A stretch of DNA of 64,000 nucleotides from a virus (IMGVR_UViG_3300042402_002641:216020-280019), one strand, 5' to 3'; numbered from the stretch's first letter, positions 1 through 10,803 are shown. Notes: generated by a model from the letters alone, not told the origin. Translations and numbers: made by a program.

Positions 1-2
1 CC

Positions 3-3000
3 GGGGGTTGGGCGATATTTGAAAAAATCAACAACGCAGGTACAACTTTTTCAGATAGGTTTAAATTAGTGGCTAGACAGGACGGAACTTTGCAATTAAA
101 ATCTTCTCTATATGATACCACGGTGGCAGGTATAGGATTTGATAACGCACAGAGTTTTGACAACACTACCTATGATATTTCAAATTCAATAGAATTAAGA
201 AATATTTTACAGGCTGTAAAAAAAGATATTTTTGTTGCAGATTATGCTATAGAATGGAATAAATTATTTTTCTCTAGCATAAGATATACTTTGTCAGAAC
301 AACAATATGTTGATTGGGTTTTTAAAACTAGTTTCTTAAACGCTACACACTCTGTAGGCAGTTTTGAACAAAAGCTAAATTATAAAAATGATAATCTTGA
401 AAGTTATCAACAATATATAGATGAAGTTAAACCTTTTAGAACTACAGTAAGAGAGTATGTGAGTCGTTACAATACTCCCGAGCCCTATCAATCAGCTATT
501 GCAGATTTTGACCTTGCTCCGAATTATTCAGTTATAGATGGTAAAGTAGTTCCTATAACCTTTGATCGTGCAGAATTAACACAGTACCCTTGGAAATGGT
601 GGACAGACAATAACGGTTACTCAGTTACGGAAATTTTATTATATGAGTACGGCACCCTATATACCACTGTGCCTAGGGTGGTCATAGAAGGTAACGGTTC
701 AGGAGCTACAGCGCAGGCCTATATATCTAACGGTCGTGTATCTGGTATTAAAATGTTGACCACAGGCAGCGGCTATACACAAACGCCCACAGTAACCTTA
801 GTAGGGGGAAATTCCAACGACGGAACACAGGCTAAGGCTACAGCGGTGTTAGGCAATACTAAGATTAGAACTTTTAATCTCACAGTGAAATTTGATCGTG
901 TTAGCAAAACAGGTGATTATCAATCATATACACAAAATCAAATATTTGTAGCTACAGGCAGCACAGCGGTATTTGAACTAGGGTACGCTCCTACTAGAGA
1001 CAAAACTAAAATATCAATATTTAAAAATAATCAATTAGTCTTAACCAGCGAATATACTATCAGCTTATATTATTTGGACACTGATAATTATTCTTTGTTG
1101 AGAGGAAAAATTATATTTAATATAGCTCCAGTTAACGGCGATGTGATCACTGTAAACTATGAAAAAAATATCGAATTATTATCTGCTATAAACAGAATAG
1201 ATCGATTCTACACTCCCGTTTCCGGTATGGTAGGCAAAGAACTTAACCAACTTATGACCGGAATAGATTTTGGAGGTGTACAGATACAAGGTACTACTTT
1301 TGAAGTTACTGGAGGATGGGATGCGCTGCCATGGTTTACAGACAACTGGGACAGCGTAGAAGCCGCCAGCGACTATTACGTAGTTCATGATGGTAGCACT
1401 AATACAGTAACTCTTCCGTACATTCCAGCGGCCGGACAAGAAATTAACATTTATATCAAGCGAGCAGGAGAAACACAGACTCGAAGAATAGACGATCCGG
1501 CATATAATGATCAGATAGATTCATCTACAAGTGCAAATCCTAATGCAGAAATGCCTACTTTTATAGGCGATGGCGTTAACAATATTGTAGAAATTGGAGA
1601 TTATCTATCAACACAAAGTGGGGATACATTAATTTTCCGTCCTTCAGAAAGCGATGGATCAGTAACAATCACCGATGATAATTTGCTAGATACCAAACTC
1701 AGCGGAGGCACATTATCGGCCATAGATAATATATATGTCACCGCCAGAGGGACCACAGCAGAAGAAATAGCTATAACCGGTGGTAAGTTTATTGAACCTG
1801 ATCACGTGCCTGCTCCGGAAGAAAATATTCCTGGACAGGTTATGGACAGTGTGTCTATTAAAGTGTTTCAATCGACCCCGACAGGGTCAGCGGCCCTGCA
1901 ATCTAAAATTGTCAAAGGTAACGGAATCGATACCGACTTTGATATTGGACAACCTATTGTTGAAAACAACTCAGTAATTGTGTATGTAAATAAAGTTAAA
2001 AAATACTTAGGTATAGACTATACTTTGGATCTAGTACAGAATAGAGTAGAATTTAATACAGCACCTATTAATAATTCAGTAATAGAACTTATCTCTATAG
2101 GTGTAGGCGGAATAGGTATATTATCTTCAGATATATTCGTTGCCGATGGAGCCACTAACCTATTCCTAACAGATGCTAACTACAACGACACAGCATTAAT
2201 ATTTGTTAGTGTAAATGGTGAGCCCGTAGATACTGGGTTTATAGACAGCACAGAAGTCACAGATATTCCGGGTAAAACTTTAGTAGAATTCGGAATAATT
2301 CCGTCGGCGGATGCAGTGATAAAAATAATAAGTCTTCAAGCCAGTGCCGATGTAGATAGTTCAGGAGTGTCTGTGGTGCAGGTCAATACTCAAACGGTGT
2401 ATTTTGAAGGTAGTACGAGAAGTTTTGATCTTGAAGGGTTTGTAGAGATATCGAGGGGGTCGGCACCTAATTCAATGTTGGTAGAAGTAGATGGCCAATA
2501 TCTCAGAGGTGCAGATACAATCTATGTTGAATATGACGGAACTAACAACACGTTTATTCTAGGTCAAGATCCGTTAGAAGTATCTGGATCTATTCTACCC
2601 AGCAATATTAGAGTATATGTTAATAATCGATTGAAAACTTTTATCACGGAATATACCTATAACGCTGCTACGAAGGAATTAGTAATTATCCCGGCTGTTC
2701 TCAATAACGGAGATCGAATAAAAATTGAAAATAATCGTAGGGCAGAATATTCTATAGTTGATTCTAATCTTGTAATAGATTCTGGTGTTTCTATGATTAC
2801 TACCAACGAAACAGATAATGTAGAAATAAATGTTACATGGTTTAGCGAATATGCTTCATTGGATATGATATCGGATGAAATTGTAGGCGGCAAGGTACAG
2901 TATCAATTACCCCGTGCTCCTATATCTGCTAGTTATGTTTGGGTGTATAAGAACGGAACCCGCCTTACTCAGGATCAAGATTACTATGTCAATATACCCA

Positions 3001-3857
3001 GAAATGTAGTTTATCTGGTTGCAGATTCAACCGTGAATGATCAGATCAAGATAGTGTTATTTTCATCAGACGTTTATCGATCACCTAGTGCTTTTGAAAT
3101 TCATAAAGATATGTTGAATGTATATCATTATAATAGATTTTCTAGAGGCGAAGTAACACTGGCCTCAACACTTAACTATTATGATACTACTATTACGGTT
3201 ACTGACGGTTCAAAACTAACCGAACCAATTACTTCAAGGAACATTCCGGGAATTATAAATGTAGAGGGAGAAAGAATAGAATATATGAGTAAAGTTGGGA
3301 ATGTTCTATCACAGCTAAGAAGAGGTTCTCAAGGCACAGCTATCGCAGAAATTTACTCTGCGGGAACCGCGGTTATTGATGTAGGATACGAAGAAGTGTT
3401 GCCTTACAATGAAACACAGCAAAGAACAGATTTCTATAGTGACGGTAGTTCACTATTAGTTGGGCCTTTAGATTTTGTGCCTATACAAGGTGTTAGAACT
3501 TCGTGGTACAGAGACACTGTGCCTAGTTCTTACAGTGCCTGTGATCAAATTGAAGTGTTTGCGGGAGGCCGTAGATTGCGCAAAGATCCTGTCGCAGTAT
3601 GGGTGGAAGACAACGGAGCCTACAGCCCCGAAGCCGATGAAAGACTAGAAGCAGAATTTGCGGTGGACGGTATCACTGCTTATATTAGGCTCACAGCGCC
3701 ATTGGCTGCAGGTACAAGGGTAACTGTAATTAAAAGAACAGGCAGAATCTGGTACGATAGAGGAGAAACCGCAGCGTCTAGTGGCCAAACATTGCTGGAT
3801 AATTCAACGGCTGTAGCAAGATTCATAGCGGAGAAGACTACGGTTTTACCTCGATAA
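3..3857 (+). CDS. Giant modular tail/baseplate-type protein (5' end outside window)
   Basis: The frame is open from the left edge (residues before the internal GTG at 69 read GWAIFEKINN), so the gene is truncated and its true start lies upstream. About 1,284 residues are visible. They are beta-rich and contain repeated units of the form V-Y-x-N-x-x...DY...hydrophobic...P-x-N-x-D-x-I-x-I near visible residues 338-390, 660-705, 870-915 and 980-1025. A Gly-rich stretch near residue 215-265 carries GSGATAQAYI and GSGYTQTPTV, seen in structural proteins of marine T4-like phages. No enzyme motif or signal peptide is visible. It sits directly upstream of fibre genes, with a late promoter at its 3' end. 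A structural tail, neck or baseplate role is inferred; the exact part is not known. Confidence 0.75.
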   Translation, partial: GGWAIFEKINNAGTTFSDRFKLVARQDGTLQLKSSLYDTTVAGIGFDNAQSFDNTTYDISNSIELRNILQAVKKDIFVADYAIEWNKLFFSSIRYTLSEQQYVDWVFKTSFLNATHSVGSFEQKLNYKNDNLESYQQYIDEVKPFRTTVREYVSRYNTPEPYQSAIADFDLAPNYSVIDGKVVPITFDRAELTQYPWKWWTDNNGYSVTEILLYEYGTLYTTVPRVVIEGNGSGATAQAYISNGRVSGIKMLTTGSGYTQTPTVTLVGGNSNDGTQAKATAVLGNTKIRTFNLTVKFDRVSKTGDYQSYTQNQIFVATGSTAVFELGYAPTRDKTKISIFKNNQLVLTSEYTISLYYLDTDNYSLLRGKIIFNIAPVNGDVITVNYEKNIELLSAINRIDRFYTPVSGMVGKELNQLMTGIDFGGVQIQGTTFEVTGGWDALPWFTDNWDSVEAASDYYVVHDGSTNTVTLPYIPAAGQEINIYIKRAGETQTRRIDDPAYNDQIDSSTSANPNAEMPTFIGDGVNNIVEIGDYLSTQSGDTLIFRPSESDGSVTITDDNLLDTKLSGGTLSAIDNIYVTARGTTAEEIAITGGKFIEPDHVPAPEENIPGQVMDSVSIKVFQSTPTGSAALQSKIVKGNGIDTDFDIGQPIVENNSVIVYVNKVKKYLGIDYTLDLVQNRVEFNTAPINNSVIELISIGVGGIGILSSDIFVADGATNLFLTDANYNDTALIFVSVNGEPVDTGFIDSTEVTDIPGKTLVEFGIIPSADAVIKIISLQASADVDSSGVSVVQVNTQTVYFEGSTRSFDLEGFVEISRGSAPNSMLVEVDGQYLRGADTIYVEYDGTNNTFILGQDPLEVSGSILPSNIRVYVNNRLKTFITEYTYNAATKELVIIPAVLNNGDRIKIENNRRAEYSIVDSNLVIDSGVSMITTNETDNVEINVTWFSEYASLDMISDEIVGGKVQYQLPRAPISASYVWVYKNGTRLTQDQDYYVNIPRNVVYLVADSTVNDQIKIVLFSSDVYRSPSAFEIHKDMLNVYHYNRFSRGEVTLASTLNYYDTTITVTDGSKLTEPITSRNIPGIINVEGERIEYMSKVGNVLSQLRRGSQGTAIAEIYSAGTAVIDVGYEEVLPYNETQQRTDFYSDGSSLLVGPLDFVPIQGVRTSWYRDTVPSSYSACDQIEVFAGGRRLRKDPVAVWVEDNGAYSPEADERLEAEFAVDGITAYIRLTAPLAAGTRVTVIKRTGRIWYDRGETAASSGQTLLDNSTAVARFIAEKTTVLPR

Positions 3858-3860
3858 ATA
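3853..3860 (+). promoter_or_regulatory. T4-type late promoter, GATAAATA
   Basis: GATAAATAC overlaps the stop codon of the giant tail gene and precedes the next gene. It matches the T4 late promoter core TATAAATA at 7 of 8 positions, and the same octamer lies ahead of four genes on the other strand in this window. By T4 geometry transcription would start near 3866. Confidence 0.5.
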
Positions 3861-3861
3861 C

Positions 3862-4533
3862 ATGATGAATTCAACAGAGAACAAAATGTCAGAAAATCAA
3901 TCAAAAATCTCCGAGATCCCCCAGGCCCGACCAAATGAAACGGGCGGTTTCCATTTTGAAGGACACATTAAGATCTTTGATCCTAACACCAAAGAAGTGT
4001 TCATTGATAAACGTAACGCTATCCATTATGAAAATATGAGTGTGGCCATGGTGCAGAGTCTTAGCAATCAAGGTCAGGGAACAATTTATCAAATGGCGTT
4101 TGGTTCTGGAGGCACAATCGTTGATCCAACTGGCCTGATAACATATCTAACACCTAATACTATAGGAGTTAACTCTAGTTTATACAACCAAACCTATGTA
4201 AAAGTTGTAGATCAAAACGCTATTGAAAATACAGACCCTGCTAGAAATCTCATGCAGGTAAGACATATCAGTGGCGCTACTTACAGTGATATTCTAATCA
4301 GTTGTTTACTAGACTATGGAGAACCTCTAGAACAACAGGCCTTTGATAACTCAGTCGACATGAATGGAAATTTCGTTTTTGATGAATTAGGATTAATTAG
4401 CTACAATCCTAATGGCGCAGGAAAACTGCTGACGCATGTGATATTTCATCCGGTGCAAAAAAGTTTAAACAGACTGTTACAGATCGATTATACAATCCGT
4501 GTACAGAGCTTAACCGGTTTCACAGAGGTATAA
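3862..4533 (+). CDS. Virion structural protein, tail-associated (unknown)
   Basis: This 223-residue protein lacks a recognised enzyme motif. It is soluble and beta-rich, and it contains GGFHFEGHIKIFD near residue 30 and a Gly-rich loop AFGSGGTIVDP. It lies between the giant tail protein and the fibre array, 3 bases before the next gene, which implies a tail or baseplate role. Start choice is uncertain. The ATG at 3862 immediately follows the late promoter and could lie upstream of the predicted transcript start near 3866. The in-frame ATG at 3886, preceded by a weak AGAG element, may be the one used on late mRNA. Annotation as structural is by position and general sequence character. Confidence 0.65.
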   Translation: MMNSTENKMSENQSKISEIPQARPNETGGFHFEGHIKIFDPNTKEVFIDKRNAIHYENMSVAMVQSLSNQGQGTIYQMAFGSGGTIVDPTGLITYLTPNTIGVNSSLYNQTYVKVVDQNAIENTDPARNLMQVRHISGATYSDILISCLLDYGEPLEQQAFDNSVDMNGNFVFDELGLISYNPNGAGKLLTHVIFHPVQKSLNRLLQIDYTIRVQSLTGFTEV

Positions 4534-4536
4534 TAG

Positions 4537-6648
4537 ATGCCATATTCAGTTAATTTTACAGATAAAGAAAACAAAACACCAATAACGGTGTTTGATAATA
4601 CTTCCAGCACAGACACCAGTCTAAAATTTCCAGGCAGAAATGTAACAGGATACGGACAGATTATCGCAGAAAACTTTTTGGCTCTGTTAGAAAATTTCTC
4701 TTCTGCCGACGAACCAATTAATCCTATAGAAGGACAGTTGTGGTATAATAGCACAGACGGGGTTCTTCAGATTTGGGATAACACTGCATGGAAAGCAGCT
4801 TCCGGCATACAAAAAGGTGTAAGTGAACCCTCAGTACAAACTAGTAAAGTTGGTGAACTATGGGTCGACACTACAAATCAACAGCTACGCATTTTCACAG
4901 GTACACGCTGGATTTTAGTAGGACCAACAGAAAGCTCTGTCGACGGACTACGATATGGACCTGTAGTAGAAAGGATCGCCGACTCTGATAACATTGACAG
5001 ATTTGTTCTTACGTTTTACATTGCAGACATACCAGTAATTATTTTTAGTAAAGATAGTTTTACTCCCAAGACCATAATACCCGGATTTAATATTATTCGT
5101 TCCGGTATGAATATATCTGATCCCGGTACCGCACCTGAGATAGCAGCATTCGTTGGAGGTTTTGAGCCGATAATGTTTGGCACAGCTACTCGAGCTAACG
5201 CATTAAATGTCGGAGGTATTGAAATTGATTCAGGCAAGTTTTTGAGATCGGATACAATTAATACTACAGATTTTGCATTCAACGTTAGAAATAACAACGG
5301 AATTACTGTTGGCATTGATGGAACATTTAACATTGGTACTTCTGCTACCGCAGCAAAAATATATAACAGTGCTGCCGGTAGTTCGATTGACATACAAACC
5401 AGTCGCGACGGAATTCCATCTACGATTTTAAAAGTTGTAGATAACAGAGTGGGCATTAATCAGGCTACCCCTAGTCAGGCATTAGACATTGATGGTAGTC
5501 TTACACTTACAGGTTCTGTTATTGTAACAAACAATACTGCTAGCACCAATTTTAATAATGGAAGTTTAAGAACAGCAGGTGGTGCCGCAATCACAAAAAA
5601 TCTCATAGTAGGAGACGGTGTTGACATCACTGGCACTACACAGCTCAACAACCTGCAACCTAAAACGACTGATTTGTATGACTTAGGCACCGGCCTCAAA
5701 CGTTGGAAAACCGTCAGAGCCAAAACAGTTATAGCAGATACTATAGAAGGCGTATTATCCGGAAATATCAGCGGTAACGCTAATACCGCTTCTAGTCTCA
5801 CGAATGTAACTAGTTTTCAACTAACAGGCGATGTGTCAAGCCCCCCTGTGCAGTTTGATGGGCAGGTTGGCAGTTTCACCAAAATATTTAATACCACCTT
5901 AACTGCTAATATCATTGTAGACAAAAATCAACCTTTTCCAAATATATCTAAATCCACAGACTTTGTGCTAGTTTATAGAGCAAGTGATGCAGCCCTAGCA
6001 TCATCGGGATTATTAAAACAAACTAGAGACACCTTTGTAGGAGATTTAGGTATTCCTATTGGTGGCATAATTCCTTACGCCGGAGCAACTGCTCCTTATG
6101 GATTTTTATTCTGTGACGGTTCCGAGATTGAAAGACCAAAATTTTCTGTATTATATGACATTATAGGCAGTACATATAATGGAGCGACCCCATTGGTCGG
6201 TGTAAACACTTTTAGATTACCAGACTTACGAGGCAGATTTCCATTGGGTAGAGACAACATGGATAATGCAGGAACAGTTCCTATAAGTACGGGTGGATTT
6301 GTAGATTCGGGTGGCGGCACTGCGGGTAGGGTATCTGACATACAGGCTACCACCACAGGCGGTGCTGCAGGTTCAAGTTCGACTACGCTTACATTGGCAA
6401 ACTTACCAGAACACAGCCATACACTAAGTTCCGGAGCACAAGATTACTCAGCTATAGCAGTGACTACAACTATCGATCCAGCTGCAACTACAGGACTTGG
6501 ACCAACTGCACCTGGTCAAGCACAATATCTCAAAGATTCAGGAGGAATTAAAAAACCGGCTCTGACTACACTGAGTACTCCGGTAGGCATCATGAATCCA
6601 TTTCTAACAATAAATTATATTATTAGATCTGGACCACCGTTATTTTAA
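4537..6648 (+). CDS. Tail fibre with shared N-terminal anchor and C-terminal tail-collar domain
   Basis: This 703-residue protein has three parts. Residues 1-~135 are a domain shared with the three fibre genes downstream (marks: GYGQIIAENFLALLENF, GQLWYN, GELWVD, a terminal IL/LIGP). A long beta-helix-like middle is rich in Asn, Gly and Thr. From ~508 a phage tail collar domain begins (GGIIPYAGATAPYGFLFCDG, then LPDLRGRFPLG), as in short tail fibres. The C-terminal His/Gly-rich stretch (LPEHSHTLSSG) is also typical of collar fibres. It probably binds the host surface. The common N-terminus presumably docks the fibre to the baseplate; that role is inferred from its conservation across four tandem genes. 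Confidence 0.85.
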   Translation: MPYSVNFTDKENKTPITVFDNTSSTDTSLKFPGRNVTGYGQIIAENFLALLENFSSADEPINPIEGQLWYNSTDGVLQIWDNTAWKAASGIQKGVSEPSVQTSKVGELWVDTTNQQLRIFTGTRWILVGPTESSVDGLRYGPVVERIADSDNIDRFVLTFYIADIPVIIFSKDSFTPKTIIPGFNIIRSGMNISDPGTAPEIAAFVGGFEPIMFGTATRANALNVGGIEIDSGKFLRSDTINTTDFAFNVRNNNGITVGIDGTFNIGTSATAAKIYNSAAGSSIDIQTSRDGIPSTILKVVDNRVGINQATPSQALDIDGSLTLTGSVIVTNNTASTNFNNGSLRTAGGAAITKNLIVGDGVDITGTTQLNNLQPKTTDLYDLGTGLKRWKTVRAKTVIADTIEGVLSGNISGNANTASSLTNVTSFQLTGDVSSPPVQFDGQVGSFTKIFNTTLTANIIVDKNQPFPNISKSTDFVLVYRASDAALASSGLLKQTRDTFVGDLGIPIGGIIPYAGATAPYGFLFCDGSEIERPKFSVLYDIIGSTYNGATPLVGVNTFRLPDLRGRFPLGRDNMDNAGTVPISTGGFVDSGGGTAGRVSDIQATTTGGAAGSSSTTLTLANLPEHSHTLSSGAQDYSAIAVTTTIDPAATTGLGPTAPGQAQYLKDSGGIKKPALTTLSTPVGIMNPFLTINYIIRSGPPLF

Positions 6649-6661
6649 TTAGAGAACAAGA

Positions 6662-8512
6662 ATGGCATACCAAATAAACAAAACTGACGGAACTATTATA
6701 GCCACAGTGGCTGATGGGCAGATAGATACCCTATCCACAGACATCACACTGATAGGTAAAAATTACAGTGGGTTTGGAGAAGCATTTAATGAAAATCTAG
6801 TAAAAATGCTAGAAAATTTTGCCAGCACCACAGCACCTCTACATCCATTAAAAGGCCAGGTTTGGTTTGATAATGCAGAAAATAAGTTAAAAGTTTATAA
6901 TGGCTCAACATTTATTCCTGTGAGTTCCGCCACCATTTCTAGCACACAACCCGATACCTTATCTATAGGTGATTTATGGTTTGATGATGTAGGAGCTCAG
7001 TTGTATTTCTTCGACGGGAATCAACCTATATTAATCGGACCAGCATATTCAACAGCACAAGGTAAAAGCGGATTAGAGGTCGACAGCATATTAGATACTC
7101 TGAATCAAACCAAAGTAATAACATATCTTTATAACAATGGTATATTACTAGGAATTTTTTCTAAAGACAGTTTCACACCTAAAATTTCTATTATTGGATT
7201 TAGCGGTAGCATAGAGCCTGGATTTAACGCAGGTACATTGGCTAATATAAAGTTTCGAGTAACCTGTACTAATTCAGAACAATTAGGAGGTGCAGTAGCT
7301 ACCACATATGCTAGAAGAGATTCAGCTAACACGTTGAACGGACAATTAAGTATAAACGTAGATGCAGGTCTAGTGATAGGCTCGGGTAATCAGATGAATC
7401 TCTTGGTAAGCTCGGGAGATATAGAAGTATCCAATTTTGCCAGCGACAAAGATCTATTTCTTAAAGTTAGAAAAGGTATTGATCAAGAAACTGCGGTATC
7501 TATAGATTCAAGCACACGAACAGTTGGAATATATTCAGGATTTCCAACCAGTATGGTTAATATCGGGGGCAGTTTAATAGTAGCAGGTGACCTTACTGTT
7601 GAAGGAACCACTACTACTATTAATACCGCTAATGTAACTATCGAAGACAAAACACTGACATTGGCCAACGTAGCAGCGCCAACGGAAACCACTGCTACTG
7701 GTGCTGGTATAATAATTAGATCTACTGGTTCAGATTCATCTGCCTACGATAAAGAAATAGTTTATAGATCTACCAGCGAAGGACCTCCGCCTACCGGAGT
7801 ATTTGACGTTAGTGAAGATCTAAATCTAGCAGCAGGCAAACAGTTACAGATAGGCGGGGTTAAAGTCATTGACGGTAACAGTCTTGGAAGTTCAATTACC
7901 AGTATTCCGGGAGTTACAGCTTTTGGTACACAGAATGTTCTAAACATTGGTCCTGGAGTACCGCCAGTAACACAGATGCGTTTAGAAAACCATAGGATCA
8001 GCACAGTGTCAACTAATTTTGACATCGAACTTGAACCAGACGGCTCGGGAAATGTTGCGTTAATAGGCTTGCCGAGAATCACAGGAATGCAGAATCCTGT
8101 GGGTCAACAAGATGCAGCCACCAAAGAATATGTAGATAGCACAGTAGAGTCAAGATCATTGGTATTCAGCACGGATTTATCTGATGGAAAATCTAACACA
8201 TATATTATTGCTAACATTTTAAATAATTTAGCTCCGGTAGCTGAATTTAGAAATGGTACTTATGCAAGAATATTGTGTACACTAATCAATCCTTCCAGCA
8301 CCAGTTTAGCTATCAATACATTGCCTCCTGGTATCGGTACTAATCCTTTCTTGACCGATCTATCAGGAAGCAGTTCTTTAGCCATTACTAGTATTTCATT
8401 CCCCACAGCTACAATTCCTGCAGCGTCTATTTCAACAACTAGAATTATTAAAACGTTTCAAATTGTAGCTAACGTTTGGACATGGCAGTCAGATTTGAGT
8501 TTACCACCATAA
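6662..8512 (+). CDS. Tail fibre paralogue 2 (shared N-terminal anchor)
   Basis: The 616-residue product starts with the same ~135-residue anchor as its neighbours (NYSGFGEAFNENLVKMLENF, GQVWFDN, GDLWFDD, ILIGP). The middle contains Gly/Thr/Asn-rich repeats, and near residue 485 the motif PVGQQDAATKEYVDS occurs, a signature common in phage fibres just before the C-terminal module. The C-terminal ~110 residues are Ser/Ile-rich and differ from the other three fibres. There is no collar domain. It lies 13 bases after the previous fibre gene in the same late cluster. A receptor-binding or structural fibre role is inferred. Confidence 0.8.
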   Translation: MAYQINKTDGTIIATVADGQIDTLSTDITLIGKNYSGFGEAFNENLVKMLENFASTTAPLHPLKGQVWFDNAENKLKVYNGSTFIPVSSATISSTQPDTLSIGDLWFDDVGAQLYFFDGNQPILIGPAYSTAQGKSGLEVDSILDTLNQTKVITYLYNNGILLGIFSKDSFTPKISIIGFSGSIEPGFNAGTLANIKFRVTCTNSEQLGGAVATTYARRDSANTLNGQLSINVDAGLVIGSGNQMNLLVSSGDIEVSNFASDKDLFLKVRKGIDQETAVSIDSSTRTVGIYSGFPTSMVNIGGSLIVAGDLTVEGTTTTINTANVTIEDKTLTLANVAAPTETTATGAGIIIRSTGSDSSAYDKEIVYRSTSEGPPPTGVFDVSEDLNLAAGKQLQIGGVKVIDGNSLGSSITSIPGVTAFGTQNVLNIGPGVPPVTQMRLENHRISTVSTNFDIELEPDGSGNVALIGLPRITGMQNPVGQQDAATKEYVDSTVESRSLVFSTDLSDGKSNTYIIANILNNLAPVAEFRNGTYARILCTLINPSSTSLAINTLPPGIGTNPFLTDLSGSSSLAITSISFPTATIPAASISTTRIIKTFQIVANVWTWQSDLSLPP

Positions 8513-8532
8513 TGAATACAGGAGCGCAATAA

Positions 8533-10803
8533 ATGGCTTACATAGTCAATAAATTTAGCGGAGCACAGTTAATAGTTCTTGAAGATGGAACTATTGATAC
8601 CTCCACCAGTCTGGGCCTAGTTGGTAGAAACTATGTAGGCTACGGTGAAACACAGAACGAAAATTTTGTGTTTTTATTGGAAAATTTTGCTAACGAGTCT
8701 CCACCATCGAGACCCCTACAAGGACAAATTTGGTTCAACACCACTACCAACTTAACCTATGCCTACGACGGTGCAACTTGGAGCCCTATAGGTGCTGCTG
8801 TATTAAGTGCAACAGCTCCCGCCGATTCTAATGCAGGAGCTCTTTGGCTAGACATCACTGCTAATCAACTGAAAATTTACACAGGGTCTACTTGGACTTT
8901 AATTGGTCCGGAAGTGGTAGCTGGATTCGGATCGACTAGAGCCAGGGCTACTTCCCTAGATGATTCTGTGGGTAATCCTAGACCTGTAGTAATTTTAGAA
9001 ACTGACGGTGTCGCTTTCGCTATATGCACAGCACAGGCATTTACTATAAATTCCTCTAATTCAGTTGTCGGGTTTGAAAATAATTTGATAGCAGGTATCA
9101 ATCTTTCAGCAACTGCAAAAGTCAAAGGAGATTTAATAGGCAATGCCGGTAGCGCAGATAGACTCAGCACCGCTAGGACTATTAACGGTGTGCCTTTTGA
9201 TGGTCAACAAAATGTTACTATACAATCTTCTACCACAAGCAAACTGGTCAAGGGCACATATATTCAAGGATCAGACTTTGATGGCAGCACAGAGATCACA
9301 TGGAGTGTAGATGCTACATCTTCAAATACTATAGGTAAGATAGTAGCTAGAAATTCAGAAGGCGGATTTTCAGCTGGTACTATTTCGGCAAACCTCATAG
9401 GAAATGTCATAGGTAATGTAACTGCTGAATCCGGAACTAGCACATTTAATGTTATACAGGCCAACACATTTATCGGTGCAACACTAACTGGTAATGCTAA
9501 TTCTGCTACGCAGTTAGCTACTTCAAGACAGATCAATGGTATAAATTTTAATGGTACTAGTGACATCACTGTAACAGCAGCAGCTGATACACTAACCGGC
9601 AATACTTTAAACTCTACGATAATTCAAAGTAGTTTGCAACAATTAGGAACATTAGTTAATTTAAATGTTACTGATAGCGGAGTTAATATAGGTAGTTCTG
9701 GTCAGTTAAAAATGTTTGTAGATGCAAGTAGACCAACTATAAGATCCAGCACAGGAATACTTAATTTTGATATGGGAGTTAGTGGTCCTGATATTTCTTT
9801 CGTAGACTCTGCGACCGCACTATCATTAGGCGGTCCTAATGCACCTGCTGTGCTAGGAGATAATACCACAAACCTAGGTATCACAGGATATAAATTTAAT
9901 AACATCTATGCTAACAATTTCTTAGGTAATGCTACTACATCTACTCTAGCCACAACTGCAACTAACATATCAGGCGGTGGCGCAGGAGCTATACCTTTTC
10001 AAACTGCCGCCGGTATTACTTCAATGTTGGGCCTTGGCTTGCCGGGTACAGTTCTAACAGCACAGGTCGGTGGTCTGGCTTGGCAGCCAAATTCACAAGA
10101 ATCTCTGACCAAAGGTAGTTATTTGAATATGATAAACACCACCACTAGTGGCAGTTTAAGTGTATTCAACGGTAATCTTCCTGCGACAATTTCAGTAGAT
10201 GCTACAACAACTAACACCGCTAGCAAAGTTGTAGCACGTGATGCTAGCGGTAATTTTGCAGCAGGAACTATCACAGCTAATCTTGTGGGGGCAATCACAG
10301 GTAATGCTGCTACTGCAACACAGTTACAAACTGCAAGAACTATCAACGGTGTATCATTTAACGGTACACAAGATATAACAATCACAGCCACTGATACTAC
10401 CAAAGTAGCATTAGCAGGCAGCACTATGACAGGATATCTAACATTAGTAGGAGCTCCTGTTAATGCAGATCACGCTACTACCAAAAACTATGTAGACAGT
10501 AGATTACCTCAGTACACTATTATCTCTGGAGTCAGTTACAGCATAGCAGGATTTACCAACCAGGTAGGATCATTTAACGATGGTGCCAACTACTTTGATG
10601 TGTATCCGCCTGCAGGTAAATCTATGGGGAACCTAGTAGCGTTTATACCAAGTATACATGTGGTTCACTATGCTGGAGGAGTAGATGGCAATGACAGTAT
10701 CAGATGTACCTATTCGTATTTGGGTGATAGAATTAGGGTCTATGTGCAAAACACAGAACAGCGTTCTACTCCTGCAGCTAACTATTTGGTAATTTGGAGT
10801 TAA
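8533..10803 (+). CDS. Tail fibre paralogue 3, with internal duplication
   Basis: This 756-residue fibre carries the shared N-terminal anchor (NYVGYGETQNENFVFLLENF, GQIWFN, GALWLD, LIGP). The shaft holds at least two copies of a ~90-residue unit with the order KG(T/S)Y..., VDAT, K(I/V)VAR, AGTI(S/T)ANL, then a TARTING(V/I).F(D/N)G element, near residues 240-330 and 535-625; a third TSRQINGINFNG element occurs near 335. ATTKNYVDS near residue 650 precedes a distinct C-terminal module of ~95 residues. The internal duplication suggests shaft-length variation by recombination. It is followed 2 bases later by a tail-fibre-assembly-like gene, a common arrangement. Confidence 0.8.
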   Translation: MAYIVNKFSGAQLIVLEDGTIDTSTSLGLVGRNYVGYGETQNENFVFLLENFANESPPSRPLQGQIWFNTTTNLTYAYDGATWSPIGAAVLSATAPADSNAGALWLDITANQLKIYTGSTWTLIGPEVVAGFGSTRARATSLDDSVGNPRPVVILETDGVAFAICTAQAFTINSSNSVVGFENNLIAGINLSATAKVKGDLIGNAGSADRLSTARTINGVPFDGQQNVTIQSSTTSKLVKGTYIQGSDFDGSTEITWSVDATSSNTIGKIVARNSEGGFSAGTISANLIGNVIGNVTAESGTSTFNVIQANTFIGATLTGNANSATQLATSRQINGINFNGTSDITVTAAADTLTGNTLNSTIIQSSLQQLGTLVNLNVTDSGVNIGSSGQLKMFVDASRPTIRSSTGILNFDMGVSGPDISFVDSATALSLGGPNAPAVLGDNTTNLGITGYKFNNIYANNFLGNATTSTLATTATNISGGGAGAIPFQTAAGITSMLGLGLPGTVLTAQVGGLAWQPNSQESLTKGSYLNMINTTTSGSLSVFNGNLPATISVDATTTNTASKVVARDASGNFAAGTITANLVGAITGNAATATQLQTARTINGVSFNGTQDITITATDTTKVALAGSTMTGYLTLVGAPVNADHATTKNYVDSRLPQYTIISGVSYSIAGFTNQVGSFNDGANYFDVYPPAGKSMGNLVAFIPSIHVVHYAGGVDGNDSIRCTYSYLGDRIRVYVQNTEQRSTPAANYLVIWS

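Noticed and set aside
69-3857. GTG at 69 as the start of the giant tail gene
   Set aside because: The frame is open to the left edge, so the start is outside the window.
5016-5456. 146-codon minus-strand frame inside fibre 1
   Set aside because: It lies antisense to a strongly supported fibre gene and reads as a Pro/Leu/Ile-rich shadow with no domain.
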